Source: Hepsetus odoe (Eukaryota > Chordata > Actinopteri > Characiformes > Hepsetidae). From it: 64,000 nucleotides of DNA. The position numbers and the translations under genes were made by a program. The notes beneath the pieces were generated by a model. It had not been told where the DNA came from. It worked only from the letters and a program-made list of their open reading frames with translations, and searched no databases. Below are positions 48,461 through 60,671 of the stretch, piece by piece. Each line of letters opens with the position of its first letter. Position 1 is the first letter of the stretch. Location: NCBI GenBank assembly GCA_017165825.1, contig CM029393.1:2577520-2641519 (forward strand). The letters are read 5' to 3'.

Positions 48461-48725
48461 CAGTACTATGCAAATGTCTCGACCCAGTCCTGGTTTCATA
48501 TTTTGCCTCCAAGAGCTAAACATTCTTGCATTTTGAAAGTATTCCTGAGTGGTTGGGATCCATTTTATCGTTAGGCACTTTGCTGCCTTTCACTTTAAAA
48601 CATTTGTTCCCACTCCTTTCATTCAATTTACTTAATGTCTCAAAGATATGCATTTTATTAAACATTTTTAAATAAGCTTTTTGCACCAACATAGGCATGA
48701 GGGGTGGTTCAAAGCTTTATATTGA
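48461..48725. mobile_element. family-2 Tc1-type MITE, short form
   Basis: About 265 bases from CAGTACTATGCAAATGTCTC to the degraded opposite end GGGGTGGTTCAAAGCTTTAT. Interior blocks GAGTGGTTGGGATCC, CATTTGTTCCCACTCC and TTTTTGCACCAACATAGGCA match 25903-26128. It has no coding capacity. Confidence 0.75.
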
Positions 48726-50503
48726 ATGGATTAATTGCTCAGCTTACATGCATATGGGGCAATTATCAGATTCCCAAGGCTGTATTTTCTGTAAGTATTT
48801 TTTACATTCTCCAGTATTGACATAGTGTAACTAGAGGAGCTTAATAATAACTGTGCAAATAATGCAGAGCTTGTCAATAGGCAGCCTGGCTTAAAAAAAA
48901 AAAAGACTTCTTTGACTTAAAACGGGTCTTATGTTCCTGTAACAAAAGTATGATTAAAGTTTAAATATATAAATAGCTTGCATTTATGTCATTATTCATT
49001 CCATGCAGATCTGTACGTGTAGTCAGAGACAGAATGAATAACCAATTAGACAAAAATGATTTCCAGCTCGTTTACATGTGTGAGTTACATGAGGACCCGT
49101 ATAAACCTGAGGTCAGATGCGGTTTTGGGGACTTTGAACCACAAAGACTCTAGATACCGCGACGCTGCATGTCACAGGTTGTCTTTTGCAAACATTAACT
49201 GTGCGGATTAGTCTGCAGGTCTCCAGGAGCACCGTCTCTCCTCACAGACAAAGGCAGCCTGATTACAAACTCATCTGCATAACAAAGGGAAGTTCACCTG
49301 AACCTCTGCTGTTGCTTCTGCTGCTGCATCATGTAATCCACAAGCTCTGTTTATCCCATTGGTTCTAATATATCATGGCAGCTAGTGGTGGGTAATATGA
49401 ACAAATATCTCATAACAATTTAGGTTCACAGTATGACTAAATCAAAGAATAGCACTATTATCTTCAACAACATGTGACCCTCAATCTCTGTTTGGTTTAG
49501 TGGATGTTACAGAAGATAGAACTGAGCAGATGATCATGTTCAAAATTTACTTCATTAGAATACATTTCACATTTTGGGTTTTTGACTGCATATCAGCATC
49601 ATCCTAATCTTTCATCAGAGCATCCCTAGTGCAGATGCTAGTGGTGGCTCACTGTTTTGTGCTCATCATGGTTTTTATAAGGTCCACAGTGCAATGCTAT
49701 AATGATGTTATTTTTTCTTTCAATATACCTCCCACCCCTAGTGCCAACACTATTATTCCATGACACTTTTTTTCACTGGTGGGTGTCTACAGTGTGTGTC
49801 TAACGTCTGGTTCTGTCTTATAATCACAGAGACATTTGTGTAGGTGCCCTTGGCAATGTCACTCACAATACACTGCTGTCAAGCACATTTTTCTTTGTCA
49901 TAAACACTGACATGTTGTGGCTAAACATGTGTTTAAATGGAAAGATTGAGCAGACAGGTGGACATTTACCAATGGAAAAGTCAGGCTTTCTCCAATAGAT
50001 TGTTTTGATGGCAGGAGCTCTGACAATAGAAATAATGACCGGACCCTTGAACGTTATTAAAAATTGATTATGCAAATGGTTATGATTACTGTAGCCACCT
50101 GCAGAGTTTCCACAATCTGAAATTTCTACTGAAATACACCTCATTCAACCCTACTAACCAGCTTGGCTGAGAACAGTTATGCTATGGCAAGGAAATTACT
50201 CATATGTGCTGAACTTTGACTCTAGAGTTAGGCACTGCTGGCCTATAGTATGTCATAGATTGGATTGTAACTTGGTTGTTTGTAGCTTTATAAATGGTTT
50301 ACCAAGGAAATGCGGTCACCAATATTTAGCTGATTTCTTGGGATGTGTTTTTGATGTAGTCAGTTAAGTAAAAAGAAAAAGAAAAATCAAAAAGAGAAAC
50401 GGCGCTTGAGCCCTTTCTGGGGCAATGGAGAATCGTGTTTGAAAGGTCCATACATAGCATTTTCACTTTCAGATAAGAACATGTTACCGTGCAAAAAAAA
50501 ACA

Positions 50504-50730
50504 TTTAAAGGGTTTATATCTCATTTTTCTATTTCATTTGCCTCCTCTTAACACGCCTTAATATTTGTGTAGGTTTATGGGCCAAAAACAGTCAAAATTC
50601 ATTGTTTTGTGATCATTTTCGGAACCCTCTTCATCCTGTAACATGTTTGTTTTTCTTACTGTGCCATTATGACTAGTGTTATATGTAAATGACCTGCTCT
50701 GATTGGCTGCCTCATTTAAAAACCATAAGT
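50504..50730. mobile_element. partial copy of the AAAGG-ended interspersed repeat
   Basis: TTTAAAGGGTTTATATCTC start and CCTGCTCTGATTGGCTGCCT interior match the repeat at 18631-19063 in the same orientation. The right half is missing. Confidence 0.5.
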
Positions 50731-51527
50731 CTATTTATAATCTCAGGATAAGTAAGTGGAGGCTACACAGTTGAGGGCTTATTAGATTGACATATCTTCA
50801 TGGGTTTCTTAGTTTGCATGGACTGGGGAATGAACACACAGGACTCTACTAATGAAGATATATAAATATGCAGTATACAAATAAAGAACAATCTCAGTAG
50901 ATGTTTGTTTAGTGTGCAATAATTAAATTATTGATGTCTGATGTGTTGATGGATGTGAAAAAAACAATGCAGTTCCAATCATAAGCTGCTGGGTTGACAA
51001 CAAAGTGTAGAGGCTATATTTTGTACATTTAGAATTGTGGTTCCTACATGTAACAAGGATCAAATCCCAGGACCCTTCTGCATCTGATGTGGGGCCTGGG
51101 GGTTGGTAGGTTCGCGTGCTTTTCCTCCATGGGGTTTACACTCACTGACCTTTCAATTTAACTCCCGCTGACGGGTCCAGTTGGAGCTCATTGGACAGCA
51201 GAGGCTGTAATCTCACTTTGGGGAGGTGCTCTAACATACTCTCTGTGGGTGATGGAGGAACAGCAGGTGTAAAAGGCTTGTTCTGTTGTGCAGATGGTTT
51301 ATGGCTGCTTTATGTTGTTTTCCTGATGGAGGGACAGAGACATCACCATCTTCTGGCACCTTGTGTGATATTTTGGTAATGAAGTGTTTAACACTAAGTT
51401 CTTATAGGATATAATAAAAACCACAAACGTACATAATGCTGAATAAACAGCAACATATAATCTTGTAGAGTGTTTTTTTTATTAATACATAAATGTAATA
51501 TAAATTTATATACAATATAATATGAAT

Positions 51528-51658
51528 GGGTGGTGCTGGTCTAATGGTAGCGTACCTGTCTATGGACCTGTGGCTCAAGAGGTCCCAGGTTCGAATCCCT
51601 GTAATCAGGAAATGGAAGTTGCTCTGGATAGTGTGCTAAATGCCGTAATGTGATGTGA
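51528..51658 (+). repeat. tRNA-derived SINE, family 1, internally shortened
   Basis: GGGTGGTGCTGGTCTAATGG head, intact B box GGTTCGAATCCC, then a deletion of most of the body and a tail GGAAGTTGCTCTGGATAGTG, CTAAATGCCG. The tail retains TGTGATGTGA in place of AAATG repeats. Confidence 0.85.
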
Positions 51659-54136
51659 AATACACAAACTTAGTATTTCTTGACCTAATAGCCGTTTGAA
51701 TGAGATCTTTACAAGAGCTGGGTTATATGAAGATTTTCGTTGTTATTGTGCATATATATTTCAGAATATCCTGTGACAATAACTGGAAACAGACCCAGGT
51801 TATTTGTTTGGAGTTCAGTTTGAAACACTGTAAAAAATATCGGTTGTACTCATAATTTCGATAGCATTTTTCCTCAGCCTGGGACTGCTGGTTTATTTTT
51901 TATTTTTTATGTAATGCAACATCTATGAGGTGTTGACAGAAGAGGGTTAATGTTGTTTTTTGCATTAAATGTCTTCGATTAGTGCCTCCAGATATAACTT
52001 TGCATGGGAACTCAGAAACGCCACATCTGTCCCAATGTAATATACTGCTGAACGTCATCTCATAGAGCAATTTGTTACTGGTCACATCTGGAGGCTGTTC
52101 CTATACTTGGTAATGTCTCATTCTGTTCTCCAGATGCTTTCGTGTGCAGGATCTCTGTGGTGTGTTCTCAGGGGTCCACTGGTTGAGCTCGAGTGGTCTC
52201 TGATTTAGAGTTCCATGTCAAGAGGCTAATTTGAAGTAGTTTTCCTCTACATGTGTAATTAAGGCACACACTATATTGCACTGAATCGGATCAGGGAAAT
52301 AAATCAAGCTTTAATCATCGATCCGTGACTGTATAAGCATCGATTGGCAGTATAGTATTGTGCATTTGAATGCTCCTAAGCGGCACGGATGCGCTCACTT
52401 TTCACCGCGTTTTTATTCTGCATGTCTCAAACTGTTTTGGAAATGCTGTGTGAAACAGAACAGACATGGCTCTGGGGTGCGTGTGCATGTGTGTCTGCTT
52501 CTTCATAGGATTAGCACACTGGAGTCCATGTTGAGTTCTTCCTCTCCTGACCTTTTTTAACTAATCTAAGGTTTACACAGCAAAATCCTATTGATGTCAG
52601 TGCGGTGTGTAGTAAACAAATGCTAATCTTTACAAGAGAACTTGTTTAACCTCAGATTTTCTTGATTTAATATAGTGGTGTTATTTTTCTAAGATGATTA
52701 CAAGCAGGGGAAAGACCTGGTGGGATGTTTAGAGATTTTGAGAGCACATCTCTCAACTGAGCAAGGTAATCAAATGAGCCTTTCATTCAGAGACAAAGTG
52801 CGGGCAAGAAAGAGAGAGAAGAAAAGTGTCACAACGGCAGGTATTTGTTTGCGCATAATTGCATTAGCCCAGCACAGGGGGAATTAACAGAGATAATTAA
52901 CTGATTTGGCCTGTGGCTGTGACTCTCAAAATGAGAGAGGTAATTCTCTGCACTACTCAGACTAATTCACGTACAGTCTGAACTGAAAATCAACAGGGAC
53001 AAATGTATTTTTCTTAGAGCTTCTGAATAGCATGTTTACCTTGAGTGTTGTTGAAGAGAAGTTTTTAGATTTTATAAAGAATAGCAGGTTGTGTTTTGCC
53101 CAGGAGGTCTTTAAGGAGCATTCCATCATAAATAAAAAAGTTCTACATAATTTATTTGATGTAAAAAGAAGTGATTTGTACAAAAAATGTATAATTCTTT
53201 ACTATATACTATATATACTATATATAATATAACAAAATCTATATAAAAAAATAATTTTTTTTTCATTTACAATGCAAAATCACCTGTCAACCTTCATGTC
53301 TGTTCTGAGCTTTTTTTTATTTTTTATTATTTATTCTATTTTGCCTCAGGATACCCATCTCATGGCAAACATCACAAACTGTTGAAGAACAGTGTCCCAG
53401 GCATCAGGCAGCATATTCATATGCACCATTTCACATAATTACATTCAGTGATGAAGATTTTACTCTTTACAGTGTCTGGTTCCAACCATCATCACTGTCA
53501 ACAATTCTCACCTTAATTGTTTAATTCTACCATACATTAAAACAACAAGAAGAATTTGTCTTTTGGGCGAGAGTTGGGACAAAAGAAGATTCTTTCTGAG
53601 GGTTAATCGACCCTGAGCCTATTAGTTGGGACTGCCCTGGGGTGCAGGGGTGAAGATCCTGTTCAAGAATTAGCCCTCTTAAACAGCACCAGGGGTTCTC
53701 AGCTTAGTGAGGCGTGGCAGGTAGAAGCGGGAGGAATGAAAAACTCTGGGTTGCGGTGCTTGGAGGATTTTTAGTGAGTCTTTGAGACTTCTTTTTCAAA
53801 AAGAATATAGGTCAAAAAACATCCATCTACTCCATCAAAGCTGAATGATTGAGTGTTCAGTTTCTTTGGATCATCACATAATGCACTTCTAACAATGCAT
53901 TTTTGTGGTTAGTGTGTTGTATATTCAGATTTATTTAGTCTAAGTATGTTCAGCCCAATGCTGATTCAAGCATGAGAAGCTTTCAGAATACTAAACATCT
54001 GATTATTAGTGCCTGACGCTATCAATTAGAATGCAGTTCAGAGCAAGAGTCATAATCAGAACTCTCTAAAGCTTGAGGCAGTGAGGTCTGAGTAATAAGT
54101 GGTCATTATTACACCCTTTTTCCAGTGCTTTCAAAT

Positions 54137-54162
54137 GCACACACACACACACACACACACAA
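54137..54162. repeat. (CA)n microsatellite
   Basis: About 13 CA units. Confidence 0.9.
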
Positions 54163-56947
54163 GCTAGGAGCTTTAGAAATCAATACATTAGAAGCAAAGG
54201 AGAAAGCAGGACAATCAGATGTTTATCTGTATTTTGGGACTTCATGCCTTTTTGGCCATTTTACCTCCTATTCCCAGCCCTGTAAAGGTTTTTTTCAGCT
54301 TGGAGCTTGAAGAAATGAGGCTACACCCATGAATTTGTTGCTGCCAAGATGAAGAGAAATGCACCCACTGGGGTTTGTAAAACAATGAGTGGGATTAACG
54401 AAGCCATGAACTAACAGTTCACCGAAACAGGAGTGCGATATAGGAATTTGAAGAGTGATGACTATTTTCCATACTTTCCAGCAGCAACTAGCTTTGAGAT
54501 AGTGATCACCATAGATCATGAGTGAAGGCAGCTGGAAAATCTATGGGGCCTCTTGGGGAAACTTCTGCAAATATGAAGTCAATCTGAAGATCCAAGCAAG
54601 GCGGATAAAGAAAATGAATGTCATGCGATACAGACTGACGTGTAAAATATCACTGCTCTCGCTATGTTACTGTGGCTTCATATGTTGAATAGCACTGTTA
54701 ACACAAGATGGTGTCTGCGTGAGTTGACAAAGAGCCTATCAATTTCCCACCATCCCATGGACCATCAGAATGATGACTAACAATAACGGCAGCAAACAGC
54801 AGCACATTAGGAAGCATCAGTCTAACCGATGGACTGACTCAGAAGGTGTGGGATAATCTATAAATTGAATCTACTCATTGTGAGCTTTATCTGCAGTTTC
54901 ATTGCAGGCAGCTCTCCCACCTGGACCATTCCTTTTACCAGCATAGTGGGGTTAATCAGTCTAGGGAAATAAACAGTCCTATCCAGTCAATTTCCCCTGT
55001 TTATGAAACTTGCTCCCCACGGGAGTGGCCCAGCATATCAATTACACCATGGTGTGACCTGATTTCTCTTTTGTTCTCACTGCTGAGCATGAAGCAAATG
55101 TCTTCAGTCTCACATATTGGGAAAACATGCCTAGTTCCCTTTCAGCTGAATGAATAGGATGTGTATCCGCCTTATTGTTTGAGATTCAGTTCTCCAAAGA
55201 CTCACCTCTCATTCCTCAGTTCTCTTTCTTATCAGCCTTGTAAATTTAGCCTTCATTTCTTGCCATATGTCATTTTACTGATCCAAGTCGTCAGTCATAA
55301 AACACAGCTTTTCTTTGTGCTCCATTTCCTTTTTGGCAAAGCAGAGTTGTATCAGTCTGAGTTTTTTTTTTTTTTGTCCTTGTTCATTACGACTTCAACT
55401 CAACAGCTTTTGATTGGGGAGGGGGTCACTTTCGATACTTTGGAAGAATTACCCATTGTGGGCTGGCAGTAAATTATGAAGAGCTTCTCCACACTCAACA
55501 TGCTCATGAGCAGTTGGTGACAAGAAGACAGCTTTCTTCCAGACACATTTCCTCTCAATGTAAGCCTCCCTCTCTCTTTCCCACTTTCTTTTCTGGGGCT
55601 TGTGGTGATATGTGGCCGACAAGTTGCATGCATGTGGTAACTGAATGACTCCCTTGATGGGCTCACTGTCAGAAAAGCTGCCTTGAGAAGTGATTTGAAA
55701 AACATGTTTGGGATTAACCCCCCAAACCCCCTCCCCATCCCCCTCTTTTACTTTTTCCATGTGCATTTTAGGGACAGTAGCCTAAACATCCCTCAACTGT
55801 GCCTTACCTGAGTGTCTGCATCTCTTGAATGATGAGCCACTTATTCCAACAAGCTCCCCTGCTGCCCAGAAAGAGGAATAAGCCCCAAACACCTTCTGTA
55901 CAGTGTCAGGAAGCTCTTTGTGTGGACCATATGGACCAGGCTGTTGTGTCTAATATATGGCGGGTAGAACACCTGCAGATCTGGCCTAGGAGGCAAGCGT
56001 TTTGCTGCTGCCCGTCTGGAAGCAAGAGGCCCAGAGTTGGATTAGCACTGGAGGTGCGAACACAGGGTCAAGGGCACAGTTAGCTTTTGAACTATGAGCC
56101 ACCAAAGGTTGCACCTTAGGATCCGACAGCATGTCCCAGCATACCCAATGACAGGGTCACACACTGCGTGTTAGATTCGCACAATTAAATCATAGTTATG
56201 TCATTTTTAAGATACAAAAAAAAGGCAGCTGTATTTTTCTTCTACTCCTTTTAGGTAAATTGACAGTATGTTATACAAGCCTGTTAATTTTTTTTTTCAT
56301 GTTCGCTGTAAGCTAAATTAAACAGCTAGTGACTGGGATGAGGTAGAACATTGACAGCATGTGTTATGCACAAAACTAGTGCAAGACCTTAAAACACATA
56401 CACAAATGTGTTCCTTCCCATCATGATCATGTAGAAAATGGATAAACATTTTGGAAATTTGCCTGATTTTATGTTTGCTAGATTTGTGCAACTGTTGGCC
56501 GGTTTTGCGTCAACTTGGAATGTTATTTCAGTTCTCAGAATCAGATATTCATGTGTGAGAAGAGGCAGCACAAAGCACATCACGACGTGACCATTGTTTC
56601 CCAAATTCTATGAAAAATCAACGTGAAGAAAAATCCAAGCAAATCTGTTGCTCAGACTTTAGAAAATCAGATGAAATCAGCCACCTTTCCAATACCTTCA
56701 TCCATTTTCAGCATAATCCTCCCAGATTTACTCAGTCCTCTGCAAAGCATATTCTGAAGGATAGATGATTCAGTATTTTGGTTGATTCTCAACATGCAGG
56801 CAGAATCTGTTATTTTGCATCTGAAACTGAAGCAAAATCTGTGTTCATTGGCCCCCTGTCTGTGTTTTGTTCCCTTCCAGTCACTAGAGGTTTAATTTAG
56901 CCAACATCAAACCAGAAAAAAAGAAATAAAATCACCCCTGCAGAAAT

Positions 56948-56991
56948 TTTTTCTTTTTCTTTTTCTTTTTCTTTTTTTTTTTTTTTTTTTT
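56948..56991. repeat. (CTTTTT)n-poly(T) tract
   Basis: Pyrimidine tract of CTTTTT units followed by about 20 T. Confidence 0.9.
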
Positions 56992-58070
56992 ATCTGTTTA
57001 TGGCTTCATTACTGTAATGTGCTTCAAAAACCCTTAGTAAGTGGCCCTGTTTGCAGTTTGCAATCCTCTGGAACCCTAAACTGAACATTACTTGTGATTT
57101 GGTGAATTTCATGATTGTGCTTTGATTTCTTTTGTCATCATCACTTTGTGATTGAGGGAATACATTCTGAAGAGTGAAATCATCGAAAATTTGCCTCGTC
57201 TCATATGAAACTTGCGCACAATTTCGGTAATTTTTCAGACGTTCTGGAACATTTCGAAATATGTGCATTGTGACATCCCCAAAAAGTGTGAAAATATTTA
57301 TTTGCAACATGTTTTTTGCTCAGCCAAGCAGAAGACCTTGCCCCCAAGTTTGATTATGATAACATGTTGATATCGTTTGACACATTTTAACACTTGGAAT
57401 CATATTTGCCTTGCCTTGCCAGCAAGGCTGGCTTGCTGATAGGGTCCAAGCCTTAGAAAGCTTTTAAAAGGGCAACAAAACAGATTGTGGATCAACCATT
57501 TCCTCTAGCAGTCTGCCAATCCGTTCCCACTTTTATGCTAATTGCCCATACAAAAAAAGTGGACGAACCTACTATGACACAAATTTATCTGAAACCTCTA
57601 AAAGCATTCTGATAAACATCAGGGAGGGAGGCAGCCATCAGAGATAGTTTTATGCTATTTAGGCTCAGGAAAGGTAGAATGCGATGGTTGGCAATGCTAG
57701 AGAGGAATGAAAAACAACACTTTTCGTTTTCGATCATTCTTCCCTCAGGCAAGGATAACTGTTACCTCGCATTCTGATTTATCTTCAGTACACTAATGCT
57801 TTATCCTTTAACCTCATAGTCATCTTTACCTGCCATTGTAGGTCATGTTACTGTAAGTACACACCCCTGCCTTGGTGTGACATTGCGTCTTCCATTATTG
57901 CTTTTTGGGTCAGTGAGAGGAAGACGGTGAATTTAAGTTGCATTTATCTCAAGGCCTATTTTGATTACTGGTTGTCAGGTTGCTGCAGCTGCTGTTGAAT
58001 AGTTAACCAGAGACTGGTAACAGAGGTAGTAAAATATTGAACAAAATAGGTGGAACACGGCCAGGGAGAA

Positions 58071-58116
58071 ATATAGAGCATGTGCTAAAAATATAGAGCA
58101 TGTGCTAAAAATATAG
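58071..58116. repeat. perfect 20-bp tandem duplication
   Basis: ATATAGAGCATGTGCTAAAA occurs twice head to tail (58071-58090, 58091-58110), followed by ATATAG. Confidence 0.95.
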
Positions 58117-60487
58117 GTCTACACATAAAAGTATGCATCCCTTGCCAGCTGAAACAATGCACCACAGTCTACACAGTGACCTTTTTTTAAAATGAACATG
58201 ACCTGGCAGAACTGCTTACCTTGAGGTGAATTTGCTTAATGCTTAGTCTGGCTTGCCTGGACACACACAACATCCAAGGTTTCTTCTTCTAGCAGTCAGA
58301 CATGCCACAATCCAGTGTTCGCATTCATGCCACTTCATGCTGAGTGTACATTTTAACACTTGGACCTCTTTCTGCATCCAAGATGGTGAGCTATTATTAA
58401 GGCACAAAGCTACATTGTGCATCCTCAATGTTGGGCAACATCACACCGACCTTTAATTTGTATGAGCAGTGCAGTACATTTAGGCCACGCAAGTGTAAAC
58501 TTTTAGGAATCCAATTATACAGGATTTTAGCACAAACAAACGTAATTGCTGCAAAATTGCTACCCATTACGTGCACCACCCATGATGCGCATGACTCAGC
58601 TCTGAAAGAATGATAAGGAGAATGAAAGAAATATACTGCAAATGCCCTTTGCTTTGAAAACTTGAAATTGGGGTGTTTCTGAACTTTGGGATCAACCTAG
58701 TCACCTCTGTCATATTAAATTAAGGGAATATTTAGGTCATTTAGGGAAATAAGGACAAAAACAAAGCTAAAAAATACAACAATCGAATACATTTTGAAAA
58801 TTGTATAATGTCATTTAAATGCTGTGGGCACTTTAGTAGATAAAAACAGCCTTTCTTGCTTATAACCCCACTTTAAAGCAGTTCTATTATATTTGGAAAA
58901 TGAGAATTACATTCCACTGCACTGTGAATGTTATAGACATATCAGAGACTTGAGTGAAGGACAAAAAATCTTGCTTAACACATACAAAATCCTCTCTCTG
59001 GATCTTGATGCTTAGCCAACGATGGGACCATATGTATATGGATAATGAAAAAAAAAAACATTTCTCTTTGCGTTTTGGTGTCTGGTGGTTTGCATCACAA
59101 TGTTAGTTACATTTCTTGATGATAAGCACATGTATCTGGCATTGCTTTGTGTCATGAAAAATGTCTCCATTGAGATGGACCATGTTTTTTGAATAAAGGA
59201 TGAAGGCCAGGGTTGGCAGCACCTCTGTGGGTTATAATGGATTCGTGTTTAACCTCTTTCCTCTTTGACTGTTTAAAATTTAAGCTCTAATGGAACATTC
59301 CGTGGGTGCTCCAGCAACATCGGCCAAACTCTCCCGCACATCCGAGAGGGACTGGTTGGCCTTTTCAGTGCTTGTTAGTCCTTGATAGGAACAGTGAAAA
59401 TAAACCACTGTTTGCCCACTGAAAGACAGTCGACTTCACACTTGAGCTTAATGCGACACACTTGAAAAGTAAAAACCGCTTCAGGTGTGAAAAAGGAAAT
59501 CTGTGAGCCGCCTGTTTTCGCTCAGACTATTTTGGTTGCCACGTTCAAGCCTCTAGACTGCATCTTCAAACCCTCGCAACTAAAGGGAGACTAGGGCTCT
59601 TATGCTGCTTCACTCAAGTTGGGTAGCCGGAGGGCAATGCTCAGTGACCCCTCAGACAACACAAACACTACACTCAAAGATGGGTACTCAGCTGCCATCT
59701 TATCCTCCATTGTTGGATTTCTATCCGCTCTCTGTTCTATTGGAAATCGAGCTCTTTCTCGTCCCGCTCTCCCTCTCTCCTCTCTTACCCTTTCTCTCAG
59801 CCCTTCTCATATGCCAGAGAAAGGAGAGCCACATCAAACTCTTTCTTCCTACGAGCACAACTGCTTTTTTCTCCCCTGGCCATATGCAAAGAGTGAAATA
59901 TTAACAGGCCCAGGCCCGGGTGGAAGGATCAATGGTGGATAAAGCATTACTTGTCACTCTGCTTTGTATTAAGTCTCCATCAGTGCCAAATGGTTTAAGA
60001 GCTTTGGCTGGGCTGTAAGTTAGACACCATTTTGCCCGAGGCCTTAGTGGAACATGTGTTCTCTTTGAGAAGCTGGAGGCCAGGTGTGGAAGCCGCAGTA
60101 TTGTGGTTTCCTCTCACCTTCCGAAGCCTCGGAGCTAGAAAGGACAAACAAAGGAAAAAGAGACTAGGAGGGGAAGAAGGAGTGTTAACAGAGTGCAAGC
60201 GAAGCTGAGCTAGCTTAGTGTACCGCTAGGAGTGCCTAGGAGTGCTATGCAAGAAATGTGATTTTTTATTTGGGTAGTAGAGTATTTTTCTTGTTAAAAT
60301 GTTAAAATGAATTCAATTCAAATGAAGAGGAAAATAAAAATGAAATCATATGCACATTTCACTCACACCATCTTACGTTTCTCTTACATTTATTTTGTTC
60401 TACTGAAGTCCAGTTATAACGTGTGGATTTTTTTTTAATCCCTTGGAATTCAGCAGGTTATCTTTTTGTTACTGTGCCAGTAAGAAT

Positions 60488-60671
60488 GGGTGGCGGTGGT
60501 CCAGTAGTAGGATACTTGCCTATGGACCTGTGGCTCAAGAGGTCCCAGGTTCGAATCCCACCTCTAGCACTACCACCACTGGGCAAGACCCTTAACCTTC
60601 AATGTCTCCAGGGGTAATTAGGACATGGAAGTCGCTTTGGATAAGAGCGTCTGCTAAATGCCGTAAATGCA
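60488..60671 (+). repeat. tRNA-derived SINE, family 1, well preserved
   Basis: GGGTGGCGGTGGTCCAGTAG head, B box GGTTCGAATCCC, CACCTCTAGCACTACCACCA, then GACATGGAAGTCGCTTTGGA and TAAGAGCGTCTGCTAAATGC tail with GTAAATGC. The tail is close to the consensus shared by L2/RSg-1-related teleost SINEs. Confidence 0.9.

Noticed and set aside
55400..55766. 105-112-codon minus-strand frames
   Set aside because: Two overlapping frames in one GC-richer patch with no recognisable domain; treated as chance.
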